In this document: piece by piece, positions 1 to 8,277 of the stretch
Layout of the letters: every line of letters begins with the position of its first letter
Numbering within the stretch: position 1 is the first letter of the stretch
Assembly: GCA_028287465.1 (NCBI GenBank)
Contig: JAQBPO010000049.1
Location: forward strand, 1 to 64,000
Length of the DNA: 64,000 bases
Source of the DNA: Fibrobacterota bacterium
GTDB lineage: Bacteria > Fibrobacterota > Fibrobacteria > UBA11236
Reading direction: 5' to 3'
Notes under the pieces: model-generated
What the model was told of the DNA's origin: nothing
Database searches by the model: none
Seen by the model: the letters and a program-made list of their open reading frames with translations, nothing else
Made by a program: the position numbers and the translations under genes

Positions 1-241
1 CCAGTTTACGGTTGGCGAAGTGGGAGAACTTCATGTTGGCGTCGGAAACGGGCTTGGGGACCAGGTTGAAATCGACGTGATCCCGTTTGCCTTTCACGCC
101 CTTTTTGTCGGGTTCCCAGGTCGGCGGGGCCTCCGGCGCGACTGGGCCCTGCACGGGTCCGCGCAGGGGTTGGGCGGTGGCGATGTTCAGGGCGAGCCCG
201 GTCAGAAAGGAAATCGTCAGGAAAACCTTGGTGTGCCGCAT
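1..241 (-). CDS. Secreted protein of unknown function (cut by window edge)
   Basis: Only the first 80 codons are present; the gene continues beyond base 1. The visible N-terminus (MRHTKVFLTISFLTGLALN...) is a typical signal peptide with a likely signal peptidase I site after ATA-Q-P near residue 24, followed by a proline-rich linker and a charged segment (DKKGVKGKRDHVDF). Two in-frame ATGs compete, at 253 and 241. A GAGGAG at 254-259 sits too close to the first and 12 nt from the second, so 241 is preferred but not certain. No family is recognisable from this fragment. The product is exported, probably periplasmic or surface-exposed. Confidence 0.6.
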   Translation of the reverse strand, partial: MRHTKVFLTISFLTGLALNIATAQPLRGPVQGPVAPEAPPTWEPDKKGVKGKRDHVDFNLVPKPVSDANMKFSHFANRKL

Positions 242-465
242 AGGGACTTGCATCTCCTCGAAAATGAACCCATTCAAAATACAACGCTGCATCGCAGCCG
301 GACAAGCGAACCCCCAAAATATAAAAAACGGGAGGGTCCATGGGTTTTGCCGAAGCCCTGACCAAATGGGTTGGGAATTGTGGGGGGGTCCTCCAATATT
401 GTATTATTATAGAGTGAAAATTACGGGATTTTGCGCTTCCCACACTGCCCATTTGCGGCCCTGAT

Positions 466-2232
466 TTGGATACCCCATTGGATTTCGGCCCCAACCATGG
501 CGAATTGACCCCCGAGGTCTATAAGCTCAAGCAACAGAACATCCAGCTCCAACACCTCCTTAAATACAAGGACGATGTGGAGATCCCGACTTTGAAACGC
601 CAGATGGGCCACTTCCAACACGAGTTGCAGACCACCAAGGCCCAGCTCAGCGAGACGGTCAAGCAGGAAGATTTCATCGACCGGCAGTCCGGAATCATCC
701 ATATCGATCGGGACATGCGGGTGGTGAAGATCAACAGCTACGCGCTGGAAATCCTGGGCACCCTGCATACCCAGGCCATCGGTCGCCCCATCAAGGAAGT
801 GGGCATCCATTCCCAGTCGGGCCGCCCCATTTTCGGGGACATCGATTATTACCTGGAGCCGGAGGGCAAGGAAAGCGAGTGGGAGAAGGAAATCCCCATG
901 CCCAACGGGGAGAAGCGGTATTACCACTTCCGCAGCGCGCTCATCAACGGGACCAGGCTCATCAGCATCCACGAGGTGACCGATCTCCGGCTCTCGGAGA
1001 GCCGGGTGAAGGCCATCATCGGATCCTCCAAGGACGGCATCGCCCTGGTGGACGAGGGTTCGGTCATCCGATCCACCAACGCCCGCTTCGGCAAGCTGTT
1101 CGGGTTGAACTGGCGCCAATTCGCCGGCATGCAGTTCGACATCGCCGCGGAGCTGCTCCAATACCATTTCACCGAAGCCCATGAATTCATGACCTTCTAC
1201 GGCGCCATCCAGAAGGAGCCCCAGCTCCACGCCGAGCAGATCTTCGACATGGTGCTGCCCCATTCCGCCACCTACCAGATCTATACGCGCCCCATCGTGG
1301 ACGAGCAGAGCCGCCTGATCGGCCGCGTCTGGTTCGTCACGGATGTTTCCCAGTTCAAGGAAATGGAGAAGAAGCTGGTCGCCAACGCCGCGGACCTGGA
1401 AGTCAAGGTCAAGGCCCGCACCGAGGAACTGTACGTCCAGAACCAGGAACTGGTGCGCGTGCGCCAGGAGACGGAAATGGAGCTGGACATGGCCAAGCAG
1501 GTCCAACAGGGCATGTTGCCCAAGACCCTGCCCCGCCTCGACGGCTATGAAGTGGCGGCCGCCTATGCGCCCACGGGCAAGGTCAGCGGCGACTTCTACG
1601 ATTTCATCCGCCTGGACGAGAACCGGCTCTTCATGCTGATGACGGACGTGTCCGGCCACGGCGTTCCCGCCGCCCTCGTGACCGCGATGGCCAAGATGGC
1701 CTTCGACCGGCACGTGAAATCCGGGCTATCCGTGGCGCAGATCCTGACCAATGTGAACGTGGATCTGTGCGCGGCCATCAACACCGATCATTACCTCACC
1801 GCGTTCGCCGGGATCCTGGACCTGGGCACCGGAAAGCTGATTTACAGCCGCGTCTGCCATCCCTATCCCGTCGTCTACCGGCACGCCACCCGGAGTCTCG
1901 AGCACCTGCAGATGCGGGGCGGGTTCTTCCTGGGGATGTTCGAGGACAACAGCTATACGGAGCAGGAAACGGTCCTCAATCCCGGCGACCTGATATTCGT
2001 CTATACGGACGGGATCAACGAGAGTTTCAACAACAAGGACGAGCTGTACGGGCGCAAGCGCCTGGACGCGGTCATCAAGAAATTCGCCACCCTGGGGTCC
2101 TCGGAAACCATCACCCAGGCCCAGGCGGACAAGGAACGGTTCTCCGAAGGCCGGCAGAGCATGGACGATATATCCATCTTCGCCATCAAGCGCCGGGAGT
2201 CCTACGGAAGCCTCGGTCTGCCGCCGGCTTAG
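466..2232 (+). CDS. PAS-domain SpoIIE/PP2C-type serine phosphatase (RsbU-like)
   Basis: A cytoplasmic signalling phosphatase expected to dephosphorylate an anti-sigma-factor antagonist or similar phosphoprotein. Two PAS-like sensory domains (about residues 70-175 and 180-300) are followed by a helical coiled-coil linker (about 300-350) and a C-terminal SpoIIE domain (about 355-575). The metal-binding motifs are visible: GKVSGDFYDF, TDVSGHGVPAAL, FVYTDGINES and MDDISIFAIK. The 588-aa length is normal for this architecture. No ATG or GTG is available between the upstream in-frame stop (415-417) and the conserved region, so the TTG at 466 is used; it has no clear Shine-Dalgarno. No partner anti-sigma or antagonist gene lies nearby, so the target is unknown. 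Confidence 0.9.
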   Translation: MDTPLDFGPNHGELTPEVYKLKQQNIQLQHLLKYKDDVEIPTLKRQMGHFQHELQTTKAQLSETVKQEDFIDRQSGIIHIDRDMRVVKINSYALEILGTLHTQAIGRPIKEVGIHSQSGRPIFGDIDYYLEPEGKESEWEKEIPMPNGEKRYYHFRSALINGTRLISIHEVTDLRLSESRVKAIIGSSKDGIALVDEGSVIRSTNARFGKLFGLNWRQFAGMQFDIAAELLQYHFTEAHEFMTFYGAIQKEPQLHAEQIFDMVLPHSATYQIYTRPIVDEQSRLIGRVWFVTDVSQFKEMEKKLVANAADLEVKVKARTEELYVQNQELVRVRQETEMELDMAKQVQQGMLPKTLPRLDGYEVAAAYAPTGKVSGDFYDFIRLDENRLFMLMTDVSGHGVPAALVTAMAKMAFDRHVKSGLSVAQILTNVNVDLCAAINTDHYLTAFAGILDLGTGKLIYSRVCHPYPVVYRHATRSLEHLQMRGGFFLGMFEDNSYTEQETVLNPGDLIFVYTDGINESFNNKDELYGRKRLDAVIKKFATLGSSETITQAQADKERFSEGRQSMDDISIFAIKRRESYGSLGLPPA

Positions 2233-2311
2233 CCGCCGTGAACCGGAATTCCGTTCCCTTCCCGTCCTCGGATATTTATCTTGTCCAGACGCTAAACAGG
2301 AGGCTCTTTCC

Positions 2312-3301
2312 GTGAAAGTTCTCGTCGTCGGCGGCGCCGGATACATCGGTTCCCATGTGGTCAAAGCCCTGCTCCGCGAAGGCGCGGAAGTCACCGTTTT
2401 CGACAATCTCTCCACGGGCCTGAGGGGCAACCTGCGGCCGGGAGCGCTTTTCCGTCATGGGGACATCCTGGACGTTCGGGCCCTGGAAGAGGCCTGCGGC
2501 GAAATGAAATACGATGGCGTGATCCACCTGGCGGCACTCAAGGCGGCGGGTGAATCGATGACGGTTCCCGAGCGCTATTCCGTACATAACATCACGGGCA
2601 CCCTGAACCTGCTCAATGCCGTGGCCAAGTACGGGATCAAGCATTTCGTATTCTCCTCCACCGCCGCCGTATACGGCGATCCCGTCTATCAGCCGATGGA
2701 CGAGAAGCATCCCACCGTTCCGGTCAATTATTACGGGTATACCAAACTCGCCATCGAAGGCTTCCTGGACTGGTACGGACGCCTCAAAGGAATCAAGTAC
2801 GCGGCCCTGCGCTATTTCAACGCCGCCGGCTACGATGTGGACGGCGAGATTTGCGGCCTTGAGCAGAATCCGGCCAACCTGGTACCCGTGATCATGGAAG
2901 TGGCCATGGGCTGGCGCAAGCAGATCCAGGTTTTCGGGAATGATTACGATACCCCGGACGGGACCGGAGTGCGCGATTACATCCATGTCAGCGATCTCGC
3001 GCGCGCGCATACCATGGCCCTGGCGAAGCTGATGGGCGGCACGGACAAGCTGATGGTCAATCTGGGCACGGGATCCGGCATTTCGGTGATGGAGATGGTC
3101 AAGAAGACCATGGAAATCAGCGGCCGTCCGGTGAAATACGAAATCGTGGGGCGCCGGGCCGGGGATCCCCCGGTGGTTGTCGCCTCCTCGGGCCTGGCGA
3201 AGTCCCTGCTCGGCTGGGAAGCCAGGTACAGCGATGTCGACACCCTGCTTAAGACGACCTGGAAGGCCTACCAGGCCAATGCCGAGGCCAAGCGGAACTA
3301 G
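2312..3301 (+). CDS. galE: UDP-glucose 4-epimerase
   Basis: Interconverts UDP-glucose and UDP-galactose using tightly bound NAD, feeding cell-surface polysaccharide synthesis. This is a short-chain dehydrogenase/reductase family protein with an N-terminal Rossmann motif (VVGGAGYIGSH, residues 5-15), the catalytic Ser/Thr stretch FSSTAAVYG and the YxxxK pair in NYYGYTK near residue 146. The 329-aa length is typical of GalE. The start is GTG with a good Shine-Dalgarno (GGAGG, about 10 nt upstream). Several other sugar-transfer genes in the window could use its product, but none is in an obvious operon with it. Confidence 0.93.
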   Translation: MKVLVVGGAGYIGSHVVKALLREGAEVTVFDNLSTGLRGNLRPGALFRHGDILDVRALEEACGEMKYDGVIHLAALKAAGESMTVPERYSVHNITGTLNLLNAVAKYGIKHFVFSSTAAVYGDPVYQPMDEKHPTVPVNYYGYTKLAIEGFLDWYGRLKGIKYAALRYFNAAGYDVDGEICGLEQNPANLVPVIMEVAMGWRKQIQVFGNDYDTPDGTGVRDYIHVSDLARAHTMALAKLMGGTDKLMVNLGTGSGISVMEMVKKTMEISGRPVKYEIVGRRAGDPPVVVASSGLAKSLLGWEARYSDVDTLLKTTWKAYQANAEAKRN

Positions 3302-3383
3302 GCTCCGCCCCCCCGGCGGGCCGTCTCCGGCGACCCTGCCCAGTATCCATCCCTCCGTTTTACACATCGTATCCATTTGGAAA

Positions 3384-3443
3384 CCGCCTGGGCCTGCAGG
3401 CGGAAACCGCTCCGGTCTTTCCGTCGGAGCGGGGTGGCCACCC
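3384..3443 (+). other. Three consecutive perfect hairpins downstream of galE
   Basis: Three back-to-back inverted repeats are visible: CCGCCTG/CAGGCGG (3384-3390 with 3397-3403), CCGCTCCG/CGGAGCGG (3407-3414 with 3425-3432) and GGGTGG/CCACCC (3432-3437 with 3438-3443). They lie between galE and a TATATT hexamer (3454-3459) that probably belongs to the promoter of the next gene. They may protect or end the galE transcript, but no U-tract follows, so an intrinsic terminator is not proven. Confidence 0.5.
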
Positions 3444-3453
3444 TTCAGCCTAC

Positions 3454-3459
3454 TATATT
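3454..3459 (+). promoter_or_regulatory. Probable -10 element for the MoxR-VWA pair
   Basis: TATATT stands out in this GC-rich gap and lies 37 nt before the start codon at 3497. It would leave a short leader containing the GGGAGG Shine-Dalgarno at 3482-3487. No convincing -35 hexamer was found. Confidence 0.4.
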
Positions 3460-3496
3460 ATCTCAATCGGGCTTCAGCTCCGGGAGGATAACGGTT

Positions 3497-4981
3497 ATGA
3501 CGGCTAAGGAATTTCCCGCCACTTTGGGCGCACTTAAACGGAGCGGCTATCGCAGCAAATCCGTCAAAGAGGAATTGCGCGATAATCTCCTTGCCCGCAT
3601 CCGCGGCGGAGGCCCCCTGATGCCCGGCGTCATCGGGTACGACGAGACGGTCCTGAAGCAGATTACCCATGCCATCCTTTCCAAGCATGATATCCTCCTG
3701 CTGGGATTGCGGGGGCAGGGCAAGACGCGCATCCTGCGCAAGCTGGCGGAATTCCTGGACGAGATGATCCCGATCGTGGCGGGAAGCGAAGTGAACGACG
3801 ATCCCATGGCGCCCATCTCCCGTTACGCCCAGGAACTGCTCGCGGAAAAAGGGGACGACACTCCCATCGAGTGGATCGGCCGGGACCAGCGCTACGGGGA
3901 AAAGCTGGCGACACCGGACGTTTCCATGGCGGACCTGATCGGGGACATCGATCCCGTGAAGGCCTTCCACCAGAAGATCGGGTACGGCCACGAAGGGGCC
4001 ATCCAGTTCGGCATCATCCCGCGCACCAACCGAGGCATTTTCGTCATCAACGAATTGCCCGATCTGCAGGCGCGCATCCAGGTCGGTCTCCTGAACATCA
4101 TGGAAGAGCGGGACATCCAGATCCGCGGCTTCCGGGTGCGCATCCCCCTGGACATCCTGATGGCCTTTTCGGCCAATCCCGAGGATTACACCAACCGAGG
4201 CAATATCATCACTCCGCTCAAGGACCGCATCGATTCGCAGATCATCACCCATTATCCCCGGAGCGCGGAAGCGGCCATGGAGATCACGCGCCAGGAGGCC
4301 TGGCTGGAACGGGGTTCCCAGGTCAAGGCCATGATTCCCGAGACCGTGCGGCTCATCATCGAGCAAATCGCCTTCGAGGCCCGCGAGGACAAGGATTATG
4401 TCGACCAGAAATCCGGCGTTTCGGCACGGCTGCCCATAGCGGCCATGGAATTGCTGGCAAGCGCGGTGGAGTTGCGAGGCGCGCTAACGGGAGAAGCGGC
4501 TCCGCGCGCCCGCCTGTCGGACCTGGAAAGCGTAGTGCCCGCCATTACCGGAAAGCTCGAACTGGTCTATGCGGGCGAGCAGGAAGGTCCCGCGAACATC
4601 GCCCGGGCCATGGTGGGAAAGGCGGTCCGCACCGTCTTCCACAAGCACTTCCAGGACCCTTACAACAAAAAGGAAAAGCAGCCGGAGGCCAATCCTTATT
4701 ACCCCGTCGTCTCCTGGTTCGAGAAAGGGAACTCCCTGACCTTGGGCGACCGGATGACGGACGCGCAATACCGGAAGGCCCTGGAGTCGGTGCCGGAAAT
4801 CCGCAAAGTCCTTTCCATGGGGGCCCTGGACGCCAAGGCCCTGGAAAAGGACAAGGACGGCGAGACCCTTTGGCTGGAGCTCCTTTTGGAAGGGCTTCAT
4901 CTCCATTCGCGCCTCAGCAAGGAGAACCTCACCGAGGGTTTCGTCTATCGCGATATGATGTCGGACATCCTCAAGGGTTGA
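3497..4981 (+). CDS. MoxR / ChlI-like AAA+ ATPase
   Basis: An AAA+ ATPase of the MoxR / magnesium-chelatase-ChlI type, expected to act as a remodelling chaperone with the VWA protein encoded next door. Visible motifs are Walker A (GLRGQGKT), a Walker B-like strand IFVINELPD, sensor 1 (FSANPEDYTNRG) and an arginine-finger-like LKDRIDSQ. The Walker B has Asn where most AAA+ proteins have Asp (NE instead of DE). The ATG at 3497 has a strong Shine-Dalgarno (GGGAGG); the frame is open further upstream to a TTG but runs through hairpin sequence, so that extension is rejected. The product is 494 aa. No tetrapyrrole genes are nearby, so a role in chlorophyll synthesis is unlikely. Confidence 0.88.
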   Translation: MTAKEFPATLGALKRSGYRSKSVKEELRDNLLARIRGGGPLMPGVIGYDETVLKQITHAILSKHDILLLGLRGQGKTRILRKLAEFLDEMIPIVAGSEVNDDPMAPISRYAQELLAEKGDDTPIEWIGRDQRYGEKLATPDVSMADLIGDIDPVKAFHQKIGYGHEGAIQFGIIPRTNRGIFVINELPDLQARIQVGLLNIMEERDIQIRGFRVRIPLDILMAFSANPEDYTNRGNIITPLKDRIDSQIITHYPRSAEAAMEITRQEAWLERGSQVKAMIPETVRLIIEQIAFEAREDKDYVDQKSGVSARLPIAAMELLASAVELRGALTGEAAPRARLSDLESVVPAITGKLELVYAGEQEGPANIARAMVGKAVRTVFHKHFQDPYNKKEKQPEANPYYPVVSWFEKGNSLTLGDRMTDAQYRKALESVPEIRKVLSMGALDAKALEKDKDGETLWLELLLEGLHLHSRLSKENLTEGFVYRDMMSDILKG

Positions 4982-5027
4982 ACCGGGCATAGGAAAACCG
5001 GGCCGGGGACCGGCCGGAACGGATACC

Positions 5028-6155
5028 ATGGAAATACGATATGGCATGCCCCTGCCGGGGGAAGAAGGCGGAGAAGGGGACGGCAAGGTCGACCTGGTCG
5101 ATCTCTTTTCCCAATTGTTCCTGCGCAGCAACGGCGACGTGCGCCAGGCACTGGAATGGCTCCGCCGCATCGCCGAGCGCCAGGGCTGGCTCGACCGCGA
5201 GCGCACCTTCGAGGACATGTTGGACGAACTCGAGGAGAAAGGCGTCCTCAAACGCGACAAGGACGGGTTCGAGATCACGCCCGCGGGGGACAAGGCCGTT
5301 CGCGAATCGGTCTTCGAGCGCGTTTTCAAAGGCATGGGCAAGGGCCTGCGAGGCAATCATAATACCGGCAAGCTCGGCCGTGGCGGCGAGCGTCAAGCGG
5401 AGACCCGCCCGTATTCCTTCGGGGACGAACTCGCCGATCTGGATTTCAACGCCACCATCCGGAACAGCCTCCAGCGGGGCGGAAAAGAGGCCGATTTTTC
5501 CGGCGATTGGCAAGGCCTTCCCACGCAAGGGCTTTCCGAAGAGGATTTCGAGGTGCATGAGCGGGAACAGCTGGCCAGCTGTTCCACCGTGCTCATGCTG
5601 GATATCAGCCATAGCATGATCCTTTACGGCGAGAACCGCATCACCCCCGCCAAGATGGTGGCGATGTCCCTGGTGGAATTCGTCAAGCGCCACTATCCCC
5701 GAGATACCCTGGACGTGATCACCTTCGGCGACGAGGCCAAGGAAATCCCGGCCGACCGCATCGCCCACGTGTCGGTCGGTCCCTTCCACACCAATACCTG
5801 CGACGGCCTCCGCTTGGCCCAGACCTTGTTGCGCAAGCGCAAGAACACCAATAAGCAGATCTTCATGGTCACCGACGGCAAGCCTTCCGCCGTCTTCGAT
5901 CGGGGCCGCCTCTACCGCAACTCCTTCGGACTCGATCCCCTGGTACTGCAGAAGACCTTCGCTGAAGGCCGCGCCTGCCGCAAGAACAAGATCCGGGTCT
6001 GCACCTTCATGGTCGCCCAGGATCCCTACCTGATCGAATTCGTGGAAGAATTCAGCAAGGTATGCGCGGGAAAGGCCTTCTACACCGGGCTGGACGGGCT
6101 TGGTGAATTCGTGTTCACCGATTACGCCGCGCACCGTCGCGGCAAGGTCCGTTGA
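5028..6155 (+). CDS. VWA-domain partner of the MoxR-type ATPase
   Basis: A 375-aa cytoplasmic protein (no signal peptide or membrane segment). The N-terminal half is charged and helical, possibly winged-helix-like. The C-terminal half is a von Willebrand A domain with a MIDAS motif: DISHS (DxSxS) near residue 190 and TDGKPSA later on. It starts 46 nt after the ATPase gene on the same strand and is surely co-transcribed. Such MoxR-VWA pairs (compare RavA-ViaA and ChlI-ChlD) work together in metal insertion or protein maturation; the client here cannot be read from the context. The start ATG is preceded by a GGAACGG stretch that is only a weak Shine-Dalgarno. Confidence 0.88.
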   Translation: MEIRYGMPLPGEEGGEGDGKVDLVDLFSQLFLRSNGDVRQALEWLRRIAERQGWLDRERTFEDMLDELEEKGVLKRDKDGFEITPAGDKAVRESVFERVFKGMGKGLRGNHNTGKLGRGGERQAETRPYSFGDELADLDFNATIRNSLQRGGKEADFSGDWQGLPTQGLSEEDFEVHEREQLASCSTVLMLDISHSMILYGENRITPAKMVAMSLVEFVKRHYPRDTLDVITFGDEAKEIPADRIAHVSVGPFHTNTCDGLRLAQTLLRKRKNTNKQIFMVTDGKPSAVFDRGRLYRNSFGLDPLVLQKTFAEGRACRKNKIRVCTFMVAQDPYLIEFVEEFSKVCAGKAFYTGLDGLGEFVFTDYAAHRRGKVR

Positions 6156-6273
6156 GCCGTTTCCGCCCATTAATGGCATTTCCCGAAGCCGGGTTCCCCC
6201 TTCATGGACCCGGGAACAAACCCCGGTCTTCGCGCGTCCAACCTCCCATGGGCAAGGAACCCGGAGGCCCCAG

Positions 6274-7083
6274 TTGGACGCGAAAACCTTCACCGTAGTC
6301 ATTCCCTATTACAATGAGGCAGGCTTCCTGCCGCAGACCTTGCGCTCCCTGCTCGCCCAGACGCGCCTTCCCGACCAATTGATCCTCGTAGACAACGGTT
6401 CCACCGATGGCACCGAGGGCCTGTCCCGTGCGGTCCTGGAAGGGTGCGCGATAGGGGAGATCCTCTTCCTCCGGGAATCCCGGCCCGGAAAGATTTACGC
6501 GCTGGAAGCGGCCGGACCCCATGTGAGCGGAGGATACGTGGCCTTCGCGGACGCGGACATCCAGTATCCTCCGCGTTACCTGGAGACGGCTGAAAGGCTT
6601 TTCCGGGGCGCGCGAGCGGGTACGGCCGCGGTGATGGCCTTGTACCTGCACGGGGCGGCGGGGGATTTGCCGGCCCTGGCGTATAGGTGGGCCATGCCCC
6701 TGCTCTCCAGGATTTTCCCTACCAAATGCCTGACGGGAGGCGGAGGCCAGGTCTTCCGCACGGACCTTTTCCGGAAGGCGGGAGGGTTCTCCGCGGCTAC
6801 CTGGAACTTCGTGCTCCTCGATCATGAGATCATGAACCGGGTCCTCAAGTTGGGGAAAACCCGCTACCATCCGGATTTCTGGTGCCGCCATACCAACCGC
6901 CGGGGAAGCCGCCGCGCCGTGCGCTGGAACGTGTGGGAGCGGTTCCTCTACCTGTACATGCCTCCCGCGTTCCTGGATTGGTACTTCTACCGCTATCTGG
7001 GTCCGCGCCTCGCGAAGCGCAGGATGACCCAGCTCAGCTTGAGGGAGCAGACGTGGAATCGGAAGGTGGGCGCGCCCAACTGA
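6274..7083 (+). CDS. Family 2 glycosyltransferase
   Basis: A GT-A fold glycosyltransferase, probably acting at the inner face of the cytoplasmic membrane on a polysaccharide or glycolipid. The N-terminus shows the family hallmark TVVIPYYNEAGFLPQTL and the nucleotide-binding VDNGSTDGTEG. A DAD motif (FADADIQ, about residue 93) is in the place of the usual DxD metal ligand. The C-terminal part is basic and aromatic-rich, suggesting membrane association. The product is 269 aa, starting at TTG 6274, which has GGAGG at the right distance (6 nt). A longer reading back to 6100 overlaps the VWA gene and is not supported. Confidence 0.85.
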   Translation: MDAKTFTVVIPYYNEAGFLPQTLRSLLAQTRLPDQLILVDNGSTDGTEGLSRAVLEGCAIGEILFLRESRPGKIYALEAAGPHVSGGYVAFADADIQYPPRYLETAERLFRGARAGTAAVMALYLHGAAGDLPALAYRWAMPLLSRIFPTKCLTGGGGQVFRTDLFRKAGGFSAATWNFVLLDHEIMNRVLKLGKTRYHPDFWCRHTNRRGSRRAVRWNVWERFLYLYMPPAFLDWYFYRYLGPRLAKRRMTQLSLREQTWNRKVGAPN

Positions 7084-7089
7084 CGCTGG

Positions 7090-8211
7090 CTATTTTCCCA
7101 GGCGGAGTTCGATGGAATCCCCGCCTTGTTCCTTGACGGAGTACATGGCCTCGTCCGCGCGTTGGATGAACTCCTTGACGGCCTGGGGGACTTCCTTGTT
7201 CTCGTCGGCGGGCAGGAATTGGGCGATGCCGATGGAGAGCGAGGTAGGCTCCACCCGCAGCTTGCGGAATGCCTGGAGGATGCGCTCGCAGATGACCTTG
7301 GCCCCTTCCGCCTTGGTATCGGGCAGCAAGAGCACGAACTCGTCCCCGCCATACCGGTAGGCCGAATCCATCTCCTGGCGGATCTCGTTCAGGAAGATGT
7401 TGCCGAGCATGACCAGCAGGTGGTCCCCCGCCTGGTGCCCCTTGGTATCATTGTAGATCTTGAACTTGTCTACGTCGATCAAGGCGATCGAGACCGGACG
7501 GTTCGGGAAGCGTTTCTGGGCGCGGATGAGGCGGCCGAGCTCGGAATTGAGGTGGCGGACGTTGTAAAGGCCGGTCAGGCTGTCCGTGATGACCAGGCGA
7601 AGCAATTGATCGTTCTTCTCCTGCAATTGGCTTTCCAGCTGCTTGCGCTTGGAGATGTTGCTGCAGTTGAACACTTCGCCGATGACTTCCTTGTCCCTGT
7701 TGAGCATGCGCGTGACGCTCAGGGAAATCCAGATGTCCTCGCCGGAATCCGCCTGCTTGATGAGGAGTTCCGGCGCCTCCGCGGAACCGTGCTCATCCAC
7801 GCGCGCGAGCAAGGCCGATATCTCAACGGGGCTGGCGAAGAGGGCGTGGACCTCCTTGCCCAGCACGTCGGACTGGGACATGCCGAAGGCGCGTTCCGAT
7901 CCGCGGTTGAACTTGAGGATGCGGTGCTCGACGTCCGTGGTGAAAATGATGTTGCCTGAGTTGGTGATGACCGACTCGAAATACCAGGCTTTGGCTTCAA
8001 GGCGCTTCTGCTTGAGGGTGTAGACCTGGAGATCTTCCAGGAAGGTACCGGCCTTCTTATGCAGGACGATGGCGAGCGCCGCCATGGCGGCGCCAATCGC
8101 GTAACCCAGGAAGGGATGGAAACGGTGCGCGAGATACGTCCCGCCCAGGGAGACGACGATCACGATGATATAGGCGAGGGTGGTCTTCCATCCCCGTTTT
8201 CCGATCAGCAT
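7090..8211 (-). CDS. Membrane-bound PAS-GGDEF diguanylate cyclase
   Basis: Makes cyclic di-GMP from two GTP at the inner membrane. Two N-terminal transmembrane helices (about residues 11-28 and 35-52) are followed by a PAS domain (about 75-195), a short coiled coil and a GGDEF domain (about 215-373) with an intact active site YGGDEF. The product-inhibition I-site position reads QEMD rather than RxxD, so feedback inhibition may be weak or absent. No EAL or HD-GYP domain is present. It is convergent with the upstream glycosyltransferase gene (the stops are 6 nt apart). A promoter with TTGCAT and TAAAAT hexamers precedes it. Confidence 0.93.
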   Translation of the reverse strand: MLIGKRGWKTTLAYIIVIVVSLGGTYLAHRFHPFLGYAIGAAMAALAIVLHKKAGTFLEDLQVYTLKQKRLEAKAWYFESVITNSGNIIFTTDVEHRILKFNRGSERAFGMSQSDVLGKEVHALFASPVEISALLARVDEHGSAEAPELLIKQADSGEDIWISLSVTRMLNRDKEVIGEVFNCSNISKRKQLESQLQEKNDQLLRLVITDSLTGLYNVRHLNSELGRLIRAQKRFPNRPVSIALIDVDKFKIYNDTKGHQAGDHLLVMLGNIFLNEIRQEMDSAYRYGGDEFVLLLPDTKAEGAKVICERILQAFRKLRVEPTSLSIGIAQFLPADENKEVPQAVKEFIQRADEAMYSVKEQGGDSIELRLGK

Positions 8212-8223
8212 TCCGATAGGCTG

Positions 8224-8252
8224 ATTTTACCTTTCCCCGACAATTAATGCAA
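8224..8252 (-). promoter_or_regulatory. Promoter of the diguanylate cyclase gene
   Basis: Read on the minus strand, TTGCAT (8247-8252) and TAAAAT (8224-8229) are separated by exactly 17 nt. The start codon lies only 12 nt beyond the -10, so the mRNA leader would be about 6 nt, with no room for a Shine-Dalgarno. Confidence 0.6.
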
Positions 8253-8277
8253 CACCCGGGAACGGAGGAAGATACGA

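Noticed and set aside
3497-6155. Magnesium chelatase for (bacterio)chlorophyll
   Set aside because: The ATPase and VWA proteins share folds with ChlI/ChlD but no tetrapyrrole genes are present; a MoxR-VWA chaperone pair is a better fit.
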